Source: Strongylocentrotus purpuratus (taxonomy: Eukaryota > Echinodermata > Echinoidea > Camarodonta > Strongylocentrotidae). From it: a stretch of DNA of 64,000 bases. The DNA is taken from positions 2,222,754 through 2,286,753 of the forward strand of contig NW_022145611.1 of assembly GCF_000002235.5 (NCBI RefSeq), written 5' to 3'. The translations under genes were made by a program, and so were the position numbers. Below the pieces are notes generated by a model that worked only from the letters and a program-made list of their open reading frames with translations, was not told where the DNA came from and ran no database searches. The stretch's first letter is position 1; every line of letters starts with the position of its first letter. Of the stretch, positions 24,323 to 36,129 are shown piece by piece.

Positions 24323-25440
24323 GTAAGCTCATCCGCCCGTAAGTTCTATATGTTATAGATCTATAGGATGGCTACACACCCTATGTTAATTGGGTGATGG
24401 TTCAGTTGAGCTGTCACGAGCATGAAGAGAATGGCATGATGACACATAGCAAGCACCTTAAACTACGAACTAGCCCTACCGGGAAAAAAAAAATGCCTGA
24501 TCTTGCTGCACCGTTCTCCAGCAATTTAAGGTACAAGACCAGCTAGAACATCACTCACAGGTGCTCTAGTAAGACAGGTTATAACCTACTTACTAGTTAC
24601 AGCTAGCCATGTATAATCCAACTTGATCTCCCATAACTCTCAAGGCATCTACAACTATCCATCACCCTGCACGTCGCTGGCTGTAGTGTCTACGGCATTA
24701 CAGTAGCAATTGTGAGACAAGAAGTACTCAAAATTGGCCAGACCAATTCAGAGGACCTATAATTATATGCTATCCATAATTAATGTGACATAGTACCCCA
24801 TGGGAGAAGGTGCTCAGGAGATAGAGAGATAGAGTGGGAGGCAAAAAAGATTTTTGCTATGAATGGTATTTATCCTATTCAAAAAAGCAAATCTAGATTT
24901 GATAAGTCATAATCATAAATAGTGAGCAAGAAAGTGTGAGACATGGTGAGAGATAGGAAGAAAGGGAGAGAAAGGGAAACAGATGATGGGTCTTGATTTA
25001 GAGCTGATATACAGCCGGTAATAATCGCAAAAAGCAACAAAGAGAGAGAGAGAACAAGGGAAGCTAAAATAAAATATGACTCTTATACAATAACAAATTA
25101 ATCTGATAAACAGTACTTTTATATAAAAAAAAAATATACAAAAATATACAAAAATAAATATGTGACTTGGGAACCTGTACCACCAAATTAATAGCAATAA
25201 AAAAAGAGGACGGAATTCAATGCGTAAAAAGAGCTAAGCCTATCGAAAAAAGGACAAAATCCTCGAATTTAAATGTGACACTGCTGTAACAATGTCTCTG
25301 CCGGTAGGCGAGAATAGAAAGAGGATGAATGGCGGGCGTGCGTTGCGCACATGAACCCTGGGAAGGCGAATTATGGGGGTGGGGCATACGCGATTGTGAT
25401 GTTTTTAGAGTTGTGGCGTAGTTTGGATAAACTAGCAAAT
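24323..25440. other. Non-coding, no gene seen
   Basis: Mixed repeat-like sequence. Purine-rich tracts lie near 24820 and 24925-25060. No exon with splice signals was recognised. Confidence 0.45.
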
Positions 25441-25475
25441 GATAGGTAGATACATTGATTTATTGTGGTAAATAT
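25441..25475 (+). repeat. Stray copy of the DIRS-arm end motif
   Basis: Contains ataggtagatacat followed by tgatttattgtggtaaat, the same pair of words found in both arms of the inverted repeat (about 22209-22247 plus, 17227-17300 minus). It suggests a third, solitary terminal fragment of that family. Confidence 0.6.
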
Positions 25476-25683
25476 GGGTATTATGGATGGGTACAATGGA
25501 TGGGAAAGATAATGAAGAGAAGATGATAAAGTATGAGAAGAAGAAAGAGTATAAATGATAATGTTCTAAAAGGACATAGAAGTGAGAGACAGAAAAAAAA
25601 GCAAGTCCATGCAAAGCGTAGCGTCCTTTCGCCGGGTAAAAATGGCCTATATTTAGCAAGTTTTTAATATTTATGAGCTGACA

Positions 25684-26235
25684 CCTTTGACCTTTGACGT
25701 ACATACTCAACATTACTTACATTATTGAATGAAAACCACATTTTCGCATATATAAATAGGTATTTGGCATATTTAATGACCTATGACCTACATACTCCAA
25801 AGTTGAAATTATGCCGTATTTTGATACCATGTACCTTCATATCAAGTTTCATTCAAATCCGTCGAAAAATTACTAAGATTATTGAACAGAAACCAAATTT
25901 TCTTATTAGCTTTTTCCCCACATATTAAATGAGCTCTGACCTTTGACCTACATGCTCCGCAATCGAAATTGGGCTGTATTTTGATACCGTTTACTTTCAT
26001 ATGAAATTTCATTGAAATCCGTCAAACATTACTAAAGTGATAGAGCGGAAACCAGATTTGGGTATTTTGCATATTTAATAAGCTATGGCCTTTGACCTTT
26101 GATCTACATACTTTGAAATCGAACTTAGGCTGTATTTTGATACCATGTACCTTCATAACAGATTTTATTAAAATCCGCCAAACATTATTAAAGTTATCAA
26201 ACGTAAATCAGATTTGTTACGAACGGACGGACGGC
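25684..26235 (+). repeat. 157-bp tandem repeat with ctttgaccttt core
   Basis: Units are anchored by tgacctttgacctacatact-like words at about 25689, 25778, 25935 and 26092. Between them are gtattttgataccatgtacc and atttcattgaaatccgtcaa. It ends with gaacggacggacgg. Copies are diverged by tens of percent. A related segment lies inverted at 55975-56245, so this is a dispersed family. Confidence 0.88.
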
Positions 26236-28459
26236 TGCGTTACTAGATCCCCTCCGACTTCGTCATGTAAGAGAAAGTAAAAAAGAGAATAGGGGAAATA
26301 GATACAGATACAGAAAAAGAAAAAGAAAGACGAAGACATTAACAAAAATACAAACAAATAGAAAGATAAAAATGATATAGAAAGAGGAAATATACAATTT
26401 TCTTTTCAAAACTACACCCTTTGCGATCTCCTCACAACCTTCTCAATCTTGACCACCCTTTCTTTCCTTCCCTTTTTTACTTCCATATGACCTAATTCTT
26501 GGTGTACAAACCACATAGTGTTACCGAAAGCCTTGAATTGTGAATGACATACGATATTCTCCTATTGAAAGAAAGATTCAATACTCTTAGAAGATGTAAA
26601 GAGCTATCAAGAGAATTCTACAATATCGAGAAACATCCCTGCTGCAATGGAGAGAAGGGTAAACCAGAGAGAGCATTGGACAAGATAAACAGCTGCTAAA
26701 CAATACTGAGAATGATTAGGTATTACACATTTGAAGTAGAGCCTACTGTATTAAAACATTAATTTATATTAGTGGAGACTTGAGAAGAAAAGTAGAAAAA
26801 GCTATATATTACATTTTTATTATATTTTAAAGGAGTCCTATCCTACCATAAGAAAAATCAAAACATCCCACAATAAAAGCAATTATATATGATTAAATAC
26901 AAACTGGAAAGATAAGAGAAGGAAAAAAACTATTCATTTCACAGAGAGTCTAACAAATCCTATTAGAAAACACACATGGGATTTACAGGTGCTGTATACC
27001 TGAAAATAGTGAACACGATGTATTTTTTGTCTGATATAATGCTTAATATGTCCTCTAGTAAATATGAATAATAAACTAAATTTAATTTTGTTTTTTACCC
27101 CAGCCACATAAAGGTGATTTATTTCTTCATATGTGATTTTGTGTTTCTTCTTCGAATTGGTAACATGTCAGGAAAATGCACCCCTTTAAAAGATAGGATT
27201 GAGAATAATCCACTACAAATAGAGAAACAGAAGGGGATTTGCTTTACCGGTATATGAGTAGAACCTACATATGCATAACATGTATATAATGTATAAGAAA
27301 ATAGGATTAAATAAAAGTATTTGCAAATGAGAGATGAGATTTCAGTTGTTTCTTTTAAGGGACTGGAAAACTTTACCAAGAATTTTATGATCACTAATGC
27401 TAAAGGATTATAGCGGTTTTAGTGTTTTCCCGTGTAACTCGTCTCGACTTTGAAGGGAACACACATCCTTTTTAAACTTAATTTTAAACCATTTTTTTTA
27501 TAAAAAAGAATGTGTTCTGTGTTTCATATTTTTTAATTGTATTTTATCATTAGTTTGCAACCATTTTTGTAAGTTCATCATTAATTGTTGGCATCTTTTT
27601 TTCTTATTCTTTCGTGCATTCCACATGAAAGAACATTCTGTCTACAAGTACATTAATAGTACACATCCTATAATAGGCCAGTTTGTAATTGCAGTTTAAA
27701 ATTTGGTTTTAAAAAATGTGCAAATGAGAAAAATACTGGTTACATGTTCAAACATTCATTTTATTTTATGCACCAGTATGGTATTTCATGATACACAGGT
27801 AAAGTTTTGCATCTCTAACTGGAGATAAATGGCATTCATGTGACTCCTCAAGTTCTACAATCCCTATTAGCTAGGCCTCTCCATGTTCAGATATATATTT
27901 AGTGGTTATTTGGTGCTAATTACAAACTGGGTAATTGGACAGCTCCTGCCAAGTCTAGCTCTTACAACAAGATACATTGATTTGATTTGTTGATTTGTTT
28001 TATTGTCCACATTACGTGGAATTTTTTTCTTCACATGGCTAATAACTATATACAGTACATAAAGCATAGGTCAATTGAACACATTTTAAATTACACATTG
28101 CTCATTAATCACCGAGTAGGTCATATTAATAATTTAAGCTTAACCTTTATAAACTCAACACTAAATTTTATAACAATAAATAATACACATTGAAATATCA
28201 GTACAACTACTTTTATGAGATGGATGATTGCAAAACCAATAACTAAACTTACAAAAAAAGACAACTTCTGAACCCTTATAACAATATAACGTATATTAAA
28301 AAAGATTTTCAGCCGAACATTCACAAATTCTCAATGTAATAACCTACATGTCAAACCTCAGAAGTATACATGACTTCTATTAGGAGGTATTGGGTAAACT
28401 GATCTGGTGAGTAGAAATATATTATCACAAGGTAGACATTGAAATACCTGCATACTTAC
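26236..28459. other. Non-coding, no gene seen
   Basis: About 2.2 kb of AT-rich sequence with short unsupported open frames. Near 27970 there is a tttgatttgttgatttgttt tract like those flanking other repeats here. This lies downstream of the minus-strand spliced exons at 28460-29130 and could hold their 3' continuation, but I see no further exon or clear polyadenylation context. Confidence 0.45.
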
Positions 28460-29130
28460 GACGTGTGTGCGCGTCCCACGGTGAGGCCTGATCTGTGGAA
28501 TAAAGAGGTTAAACAAATGTTGAATTAGGCATCTCAAAGGAAATATGATAAGCAGATAAAATCATAAAAATAAACACAAATTAAACAATTTTGTTAGGTA
28601 AAGATTATACCAAGTTAATACATTAATTTCAAAATAGATTTATTTTTGAGTATGTAGACAAAATATAAAGACGTTTTTCACCTTTCGGCCCTACATTTTA
28701 CTTTATATAAACCTTTTCCACATAGAGGATACATATAAATGGTATACACTCCAAAATGATGAGGACATGTGCAAACAAAAGCAAAGATGAAGACTCCCCA
28801 TGTTTTGCCAGGTAATGCTATAATGCTACAAAGAATTAATACTATTTCAAACATATGAAGCCAAAATAATGAACAGTAGACATACCTTCTTGGAATAATT
28901 TACAGGCGGTCAAAGAAAGGGAATGGCCTCCGGCGTCTACCTCGACTGACCACACCCAGTCTTTCTTGACTACGATAGTACAGCGGGTCTGGTTTTGAGT
29001 GACCATGCACTACCCGTCTCGGCTTCCTCCCTACTACTCCTATAGCAAGGCGTTTACGTCCCGAGAACCTCAGCAGTGTTCGACCCAGTATCCCCCCTCG
29101 GTCTCCCCCCTGCTGCTTCTGCGAATCAGT
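28460..29130 (-). other. Two further spliced exons of the cysteine-module gene
   Basis: The minus strand shows an exon 29130-28886 (acceptor tttcctacag, donor aag/gtatgtc) and a 33-bp exon 28492-28460 (acceptor attccacag, donor gtc/gtaagt). The 245-bp exon is GC-rich and fully open in one frame only, giving a basic stretch (GRKRLAIGVVGRKPRR, SRGRRRRPFPFFDRL) that ends in TAA 17 bases before its donor. In the straightforward splicing of the upstream gene this exon is 3' UTR. It joins in phase only if exon 3 ends early, at the weak donor aat/gtgtga. That variant would place the stop in the normal position near the last long exon's end. Which form is used cannot be told from sequence. Confidence 0.5.
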
Positions 29131-29172
29131 CTGTAGGAAAGGAGAATGAAGTGAGTTTAAAAAATCATTTAT

Positions 29173-29576
29173 ACTAAGGGGGAAGTCCACCCTTAAATTA
29201 AGTTGACTAATAAAAGCATAATAACAATAAAAATATGAAAGTTATGAATTTTAAAGCTGTCATCAGTGAAAAAAAGGTGACATCATGCAAGCTCATCTCC
29301 AATTTGCTCTGTAGGCTACAGACAATTTCATGAATTTTCATTTTCTTAGATATTGATGACGGAATAGATACGTTTCATACAGGGGTTGCTTAACACTATA
29401 CTTGAAATGATAATACTTAGGGTAAATATTTGATTGAAACATTAATTGATTGCACCTTTAAAAATTCATAACTTTCTTATTTTTAATCGGTTTATGCCCA
29501 AACTTTCACTGAACTGTTTCTCTCATGTTCTGATTCTAAAAAAATACACTTAATATCATGGTGGGCTTCCCCTTTA
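29173..29576. mobile_element. TTAA-type MITE
   Basis: The ends are an inverted pair: left ctaagggggaagtccacc, right ggtgggcttcccctttaa. The expected TTAA flank is intact on the right and mutated to CTAA on the left. The inside is AT-rich and holds mirrored words (ttatgaattttaaagc / aaaattcataactttc). It lies in an intron of the minus-strand gene. Its TTAAAGGGG end is shared with the MITE at 45531-45909. TTAA target sites point to piggyBac-type mobilisation (inference). Confidence 0.7.
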
Positions 29577-29934
29577 ATTTCATTATGAGCAAGATGTTTC
29601 TGTTTCAAACTTTTTTAAAAATAAATAAAACAGATTATGTTTTCAGATAAATGAATTTTGAAAAACCCCTATATCATTGTGACAAATAACAATCATACTA
29701 TTTGGAAACCTTAGATGCATCTCAGTTCATTTTGATCCAACTGATCATTAAAAGTTGCTGCTATGTTGTAAAGTTTTGGCTCATTGTCAAGTCTTCAATT
29801 AAAAAAATTGTGTTTGGTACATTGAATACATTGCATGCTCATCTGTTTAGTTATTTTTTGTTGTGGGGGTTGGAATTGTTATAATACTTAAAATTAGGAA
29901 AGCATATAAAAAAATTTACTTACCCAGGCTACAA

Positions 29935-31562
29935 TCACACATTGCCTCGCCTCGCGGCAATCCGGGCCGACCTCCGCAGGTTCTGGTTTGCCCGATTGGC
30001 GGCACGACGTTGCTCTCTCTCCGCGGCGAGTTGAACAGCGGCGGCAGCTGCGATCTCTCGCTCTACCAGACGCGGTGACCTTCGTCTCGGGTGGAGTTGC
30101 TCACGCTCCTCCGCCCTCCTACGCTGTTCATCCTGCTGTTGGCGATGAGCAGGAACGACCTCCGCACGACCGTTCTCGCGATGCAACTTGTTGACTGTAT
30201 AAACCAAACGAAAACATAAATGAGGACATGCTACTTAGTACATGCATGGCATTTCACAGATCACATTCAAATACACGATTCTCCATTTATTCTTGAATAT
30301 ACCCCCTGTCAATTAATGCACCAACGTACACATTCAATGATCCCATATTACAGGGTAAAGGGGTAGGCTACTTTTCACGCAACAAAGTAAGGCCCGTACA
30401 TACACAAAAATCTGGCCAGTATTGACTTTACACACCGGAGATAGGGGGTGCTTTCAAAGGGAGGGAACATGCATATATGCTGCCTACCCTAAAATAACAC
30501 TGAGTGGAGGGGGAGGGGGAGGCGGAGGGGGGCAGTGTAATTAGTTTCAAAATATTTTGAATCAATATACATATGTACATGAATCAATATTTACTCTTCC
30601 ATTTTTAATATTTTTACCAATGGCAATATGCGGCCCTCGATCCCTGGAAAATTCTGGATCCGCTAATGGTCTGGGCAAATACATGTAGATCTATATGGTC
30701 CACAAGACGCCTTTTTAAAATGTAGATCTAAGTTACATGTGAGAGATTAATTTACTTTGAATAAATGCATACCGTGTTGCGTGCAGTAGAGTTCAACAGC
30801 GTTTTCGTCTAGCGAGTGACGTCCACGCCGGCTGCAACGTCTGCCATTCCCATGAAGCCCAATATGTGCAGAGCACTGGACCTCGGCTGGCTGTCTGTAA
30901 TAAAGGAAACATAAAACAGGACATATAGTCTATTACTACTACTAGATTGCAAATAATAGAATGCGAATATATAAGACAAAAGTGCAGATGTTGCAATTTT
31001 GGTTAGACATTCGATAGGGTAATTACAATGAATGACCCAAAACAAATAACTTAACTCACTGAAGGGTCAATATCCTGCGTGTATTAAAGGGACTGTATCA
31101 GCAGTTTCCATGCGCAGAAGGCCATAATTCGCCGACACCAGACTTGGTGGAAATACCATTAATGGGGGTACAAATCTGCACACAGCAAACCTGTTGGCCA
31201 GTCAAGAATCCGGCCCCCCCCCTTCTGATTTCTCGGATAATACTCGAGAGTTTTCGGGTAACGGGGAAACCAAAGCATTACATAAGGTCTAGTGGTCATA
31301 AAACTCAAGGCTAACCCGGGTGATTGACAACACCTGTTGTTGGGTAAACACCCGAACGGTGTCGAATTCTCCATGAGAGCTGACTACTGAGTTGGTAAAT
31401 TCATTTTTAATTTAGAAAATAACTATAGATCTATACATACTGTCGGTGTTGCCAGCACTCCTCCACATCATCAACAGGCAGGGGTGCCTTCCTCCTACAA
31501 CGAGTACCCTCCAGGGTATTCATCACACAGTTCCCGGTGAACTTGTTGCCGTAAAAGACCAT
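29935..31562 (-). CDS. Three-exon gene with two C-C-C-H putative zinc modules and an Arg-rich tail
   Basis: CDS exons: 31562-31441, 30894-30773 and 30194-29935 (122, 122 and 260 bp), with consensus GT/AG ends. Phases fit exactly (leftover CA joins A; leftover G joins TC), giving 167 residues. Exon 1 starts MVFYGNKFTGNCV and holds a module with Cys at residues 12, 22 and 36 and His at 39. Exon 2 holds the same order: Cys 48, 61 and 78, His 81. Both modules have Gly-x(1-2)-Arg-Cys and end Cys-x2-His. Cysteine/histidine spacing of this kind suggests small zinc-binding folds; known relatives with C-x(n)-G-x2-C-x-R...C-x2-H occur in many short proteins, so the biochemical role is unknown. Exon 3 is low complexity (EQRRRAEEREQ, RRSARIAARRGNV), probably coiled and basic, possibly nucleic-acid binding. 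Exons 1 and 2 having equal length suggests exon duplication. Promoter-like motifs lie just upstream. Confidence 0.72.
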
Positions 31563-31730
31563 TATTACACAAGTGAAATAACAGTGGTTCAAAGCAAGCT
31601 AAGCGAACGAAGCAAAAGCTAAGTAAATATCTCAAAACGACTTGTCTAGGACAGAATCTAGCAGAGAATGGTAAATTTCTTGCTTCCCATCTTACTCGAA
31701 ACCTAAAACCGATTCGCGCGAGCGGTCTCT

Positions 31731-31780
31731 ATTTGCATGTTCAATTGAAATACATCACGTGATTTGTTTATACAGCCAAT
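31731..31780 (-). promoter_or_regulatory. Promoter-like cluster upstream of the cysteine-module gene
   Basis: On the minus strand, in the direction of transcription: inverted CCAAT (attgg, 31780-31776), TATAAA (31772-31767), the E-box CACGTG (31761-31756) and a perfect octamer ATGCAAAT (31738-31731). They lie 170-220 bp upstream of the ATG at 31562. A CG-rich patch (accgctcgcgcgaatcgg) follows directly. Spacing from TATA would put the start of transcription near 31740. Such short motifs also occur by chance, but four in 50 bp in the right order are notable. Confidence 0.5.
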
Positions 31781-31799
31781 AAGTGGTGAACACTAATTG

Positions 31800-32261
31800 T
31801 TCTCTGGCATGCGTGACGGAATTTTCAATTCCGTTGCGTTGAAGGTGTTTCATTTGAATATGAAAAGAGAGGATGCGAGATAAGGGTGTGGTGTGTAGAG
31901 GGAAGTCATTCTAGCTTCAGAGTGACATCTGTATGTGATGGTTGCTATGGGTGATATTATGTGATAAACGATGTTAGGATGAACTATTATTTGTCTGCGG
32001 TACGATTGTATAGCAGACAAATGCTGTTTGTATCGTTAATGAATGCATACTTATGTTGGGCGCGGCCGGGGGGGGGGGGGGGGGGCTGTGCCCCGATGGA
32101 ATGTATATTTGCATAGGCAGCTCGTACAGGTGTGCGAGCTAATTCTGCTACGGAGACCAGGGCGTGGCATGAATTAGTGTGTAATATCATTCTAGCTTGA
32201 ACTTTCAACGAGACAACTTTTATTTACAATAAAAGTGTGTTGTGTCATGTAGTGTTACATC
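31800..32261. other. Non-coding flank
   Basis: Upstream region of the minus-strand gene. It contains a run of 18 G at 32069 next to gcgcggcc. No exon recognised. Confidence 0.45.
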
Positions 32262-32440
32262 AGTGGCGGATCCAGGGGGGGGGGGGCCTGGGGGGCCCGG
32301 CCCCCCCCCCTTGAGAAAAAAATCATGTAAAATCACGCGATTTTTACCTTTTTGGGGGGTTGGGCCCCCCCTGGCGCTCAAAGGGGGGGGTGCAAATTTT
32401 AAAATTTTCGAGGACCATAAAAAAAAAAAATGTGCTCGCT

Positions 32441-32441
<1 letters not shown>

Positions 32442-32511
<70 letters not shown>
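32442..32511 (+). repeat. 70-base poly-C tract
   Basis: Uninterrupted C from 32442 to 32511, directly after an A-rich run and the word tgtgctcgctac. The true length in the genome is doubtful because such homopolymers are hard to sequence and assemble. Confidence 0.9.
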
Positions 32512-33379
32512 ACTGAGCGACTTTTCGGCTGGTTGAGTCGTTGCGATTTTTTTTGGTAGTATACCCTTTGACTGAATTAATGTGACTTTATGCTGGTGCA
32601 ACATTGAGATATGATTAAGAATAGGCCTACGATTATCATGCAATTAACATGACACGTTTAAATAATATCCAACTAAATGTTCTGTGATTTTTACAATGTA
32701 AATGTATATATTTTCAACTTGTGTCAGTGGCGGATCTAAGGGGCACAGGGGGCACGTGCCCCCACCCCCCAAAAAAAAAAATAGTGCTCACTACTCCCCC
32801 CCCCCCCCCCCTGGGGAGCAAAACAAAATAGTGCTCATTACCACACCCCCACCCCACCCCACCCCCACCTAAGAAATCCTGAATCAGCGACTGTGTGTAT
32901 TCAGTTCTGATGCTGCCAAGTTCATGAAAGCTGCAATAAAATACAATTATCTAATACGGTTTCTCTCCCGTCGTTCAAAATAAGCCCTTTTTCTCCAATC
33001 ATAATGGTTTGCTTTGTTTTTGACCTGTTATCATTAATTCTTTTATAATGATAATCCTATGTTATTTATTTACATCATTAAATTATGTAAGCAGTGGCGT
33101 AGCTAGTGGCGAGGCAAGAGGTACACCCCCCAGTCGAGTGTGAACCACAGGGACAGAAAAAAACTGAGCAATACTAACATAAGGGTTCAAAAGAAGCTAG
33201 AGGGAAAAGATGAGAGACTGAAATGCCTCCACCTCAAGCACCTACCCCAATCAACAGGCAGACGCGGATCCAGGATTTCTTAGGGGGGCCCAAATTTGAA
33301 ATTATGCGAGCCAAATATTGGTAAGTAATGGTGACCAGCAGTGACATAATTGGGAGGGGGTGTGAGCAGGGAGGGGCGA

Positions 33380-33850
33380 ATTTTCCCCTCCCTCCTCCGC
33401 GAAGCGCGGAAGCTTTTACGTTTCATGAAATCATTAGAGAAAGAAGACGATTCGTTGTACCATTCTCAACTCTTAATCCTTGTCTAAATTCAGTCCCCCC
33501 CCCCCTCCCGCGAAAAGCGCGGAAGCTTCGACGTTTCATTAAATTATTATAGAAAGAAGACGATTCGTTGTACCGTTCTCGAAAATTATCCTTGTCTGAA
33601 TTCAGTTCCCCTTTTCCTCTCCTGCGCGAAGCGCGGAAGCTTTAACGTTTTAATTCTTTAATAAAGCTTTAATTCATTAGAGATAGAAGACGATTCGTAT
33701 TTCCATCCTTGACTCTTAATCCTTGTCTTAATGCAGTTTCATCCCCCCTCCTGCGCGAAGCGCGGAAGCTGTGACGTTTTGTTAAATAATTAGAGAAAGA
33801 AGACGATTCGTTGTACCGTTCTCGACTCTTAATCCTTGTCTGAATTTCAA
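33380..33850 (+). repeat. 110-130-bp tandem repeat, four units
   Basis: Each unit contains gcgcgaagcgcggaagctt, then agaaagaagacgattcgttg and actcttaatccttgtct. Anchors lie at about 33398, 33507, 33623 and 33753. The gcgaagcgcgg part is itself partly self-complementary (gcg...cgc). Confidence 0.88.
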
Positions 33851-33994
33851 AAATGTTCTTTATCTACTCGCTTTTCTCCCTTCGTCCTCTTCCATTTCTC
33901 TCCTCTCTTTTTTTGGCCGGCATTTTAGGGGGGACCACCCCACCGCCCCCTGGATACGTGCCTGCGGTCAAATGAACATATGTTGATACCTTGT

Positions 33995-34340
33995 CCGCCC
34001 CCGGAAGCTCAGGGGTTTAAGGCAAAAATTTACGGTCAGATTATCATTCAGGGGTCCGCCTTAGGGCCCTAGGCGGGGTCCAGGGGGCAGAGCCCCGGAA
34101 GTTCAGTGGTTTTAGGCATGCAATTACGGTCAGATCAGCCTTATTTTTATACTTCTTATTTTGTGACACTGGCAGGACACTGTTTGACGTGGGGTCCAGG
34201 GGGCAGAGCCCCCAGAAATCAGGGGTTTTAGGCATTAAATTACCGTCAGATGAGCATCTAAGGGCCCGCCTTGGAGCCCTAGGTGGAATCCAGGGGGCAG
34301 AGCCTTCGGGGTTTTAGGCATTTAATCATGGTCAGATGAG
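33995..34340 (+). repeat. 95-115-bp tandem repeat, four units
   Basis: Units carry tccagggggcagagccccc (34080, 34194, 34287), followed by ggttttaggcat and a ttacggtcagatgagcat word. The first unit (33999) is shorter and more diverged. Confidence 0.85.
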
Positions 34341-34689
34341 CATATTTTGATACCTCATTATAATGTGACACTGGCAGTTAACTATTTTTTCTTTCTTGCT
34401 CTCTTTCTTTCTATTTCTCTTTAATATACTTTTTCAAAAAAAAGTGTGGGGGGAGGGGGGGGGGGGTTCGAGGATCCCGATCCCCGCCGTTCCGTGGGCC
34501 CTGACATGTAGGCATCTCAAGAAGGATTTTCTTGCCTGGCTGTAAATTTAGGAATTGGTCATTTTCCAACAAACGCATAAAAAAGTAAAATTTACTTAAA
34601 AGTGAGGAAAGATCTCGGAAAATTATGTCATTTCAATATTATTTGTAAACTACTGTTATGGAATTAGAAATAACCACGTTTGAATTGTA

Positions 34690-35340
34690 TTTTCCCAAGG
34701 CCCACCCCCCCCCCCCCCCTCCCGGTCTACACCTTGTTGGCGGGAAAATTGCAACTGATATCCCTTACCTTTCTTCATTCTCTTTTTTCTCTCTCTCTCT
34801 CTCTTCTTTCCCTTTCCCTTCCCTTCCTTCTCTCTCTCTTTTAGATTTGCTAGGGGGGGGGGGGGAGGTCATTTTGGCCCCACCCCGCTCCACACAATGT
34901 TGGCGGGACTACCCGCAACTGATATCCCCTTCTTTTCTCCCTTTCTTTTCTTCTTCCTCTTTTTTGTTCTCCTTTTGCTCTCCTCTTTTCCTTTTCCTTC
35001 CTTCTCTCTTTTTTTAGCGGGGATGGGGGGGGGGGAATATACAACTTGTTGGCGGGAAAATTGCAACTGATATCCCCCTTCTTTTCTTTTCTTCTTCCTC
35101 TTTTTTCCTTCCCTTTATCTCCTCTTTTCCTTTTTCTTTCCCTTTCCTTTCTTCTCTTTTATTTTTTGATTGGGGGGGGGGGGGAGGAGGCAACAGCCTG
35201 GGAGGCAAGTCCTTTTACCCCTCCCCCAATCTCCTTCTTCCCTCTTTTCTTTTCTTCTTCCTCTTCTTTTTTTCCCTTTCCCTTCTTTTCCTTCTCTCTC
35301 TCTCTCTCCTTTTTTTTTTGCAGGGGGGGGGGGGACAAGG
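34690..35340 (+). repeat. 150-165-bp pyrimidine-rich tandem repeat
   Basis: Anchors ttggcgggaaaattgcaact at 34737 and 35049 and ttggcgggactacccgcaac at 34900. Each is followed by atatccc, a long ctttctctttcc-type tract and then a run of 9-13 G. Alternating polypyrimidine tracts and G runs could form triplex or quadruplex structures. The Phe/Ser/Leu and Lys/Glu/Arg frames across it are artefacts. Confidence 0.88.
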
Positions 35341-35376
35341 CCCGCTCGGCCCCCCTGGATCCGCGCCTGCCACTAT

Positions 35377-36129
35377 GCACCACCACTCTCCGTACTGGCG
35401 CAGCAATCAACACTCTTTCTTATAAAGGACAATTAATGATTCTTTTTTACTCCAATTGTGGATGTTATACAATTTATTAATCGTTGAACCGTTTATCATA
35501 CTCAGAAAACATGAATCATATTCTAATTGCCGATTAAGCTGGATTATCAATTGATTTTCTTAAGCATCTCAGAATCATGTCCTCACACGAATATTCCGAT
35601 TGATGAGACAAATTTACGCCCTCACCGGCCGAAATTTTAAGGCTGCCCCTTCTAAGATGTTAAAGAATTTATAAGGTTAACATTTCTCGGCACATGAAAT
35701 AAAACATTGACATGTAGGTACATTCATTTAAAAAAATATATCTTGATCTAACTTATATACATCGTCTGCTTCCTGTGAAAAAGAACATGGTCAAATTTCA
35801 ACTACAGTTCAATAAAAATGAGAAGAGGGTCTTAGAATGGTTGTAGACATTACAAAATACTTTTTTAAAAATATAATGTTTATTCAGTTCTTATTCAGTG
35901 AAAATCATGCTGTATGGCGGTAGAATTTGCCATACACATTTTTCGAAAAATATACCACATTTTGTTGTTTTTGATAATTTTTCACAAAATGTCATATCTA
36001 ATAATTTTCCAACAAAAGGTGATTGTCTTACTAATTATGACATCTTGTAACGTTCATCATGCCCTAAAAGGTCTAAATTCATGCAAAAAGCTGGCATCCT
36101 TGAATCTTTAGAGCAAGGAATAAAGCATT
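35377..36129. other. Non-coding, downstream of the DhaL gene
   Basis: AT-rich spacer after the last TKFC-like exon on the minus strand. No further exon seen. Confidence 0.5.

Larger units (their letters stand above)
32262..35376. mobile_element. Nest of elements with cagtggcgg-type ends
   Basis: Left-type ends occur at about 32262 (cagtggcggatccagggg), 32727 (cagtggcggatctaagggg), 33094 (cagtggcgtagctag) and 33262 (gcggatccaggatttctta). Right-type, inverted ends occur near 33945 (ccccctggatacgtgcctgc) and 35357 (ccctggatccgcgcctgcca). Elements with cagtggcg... inverted ends are common in marine invertebrates and resemble hAT termini; the superfamily is an inference. No transposase was recognised. 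The inside is made of several separate tandem repeats and long G/C runs, listed individually. Confidence 0.6.

Noticed and set aside
29988..30194. Plus-strand frames over the Arg-rich exon
   Set aside because: Antisense of exon 3 of the minus-strand gene, whose splice sites and phases agree with two other exons.
34658..35480. Phe/Ser/Leu and Lys/Glu/Arg-rich frames on both strands
   Set aside because: Products of polypyrimidine/polypurine tandem repeats.
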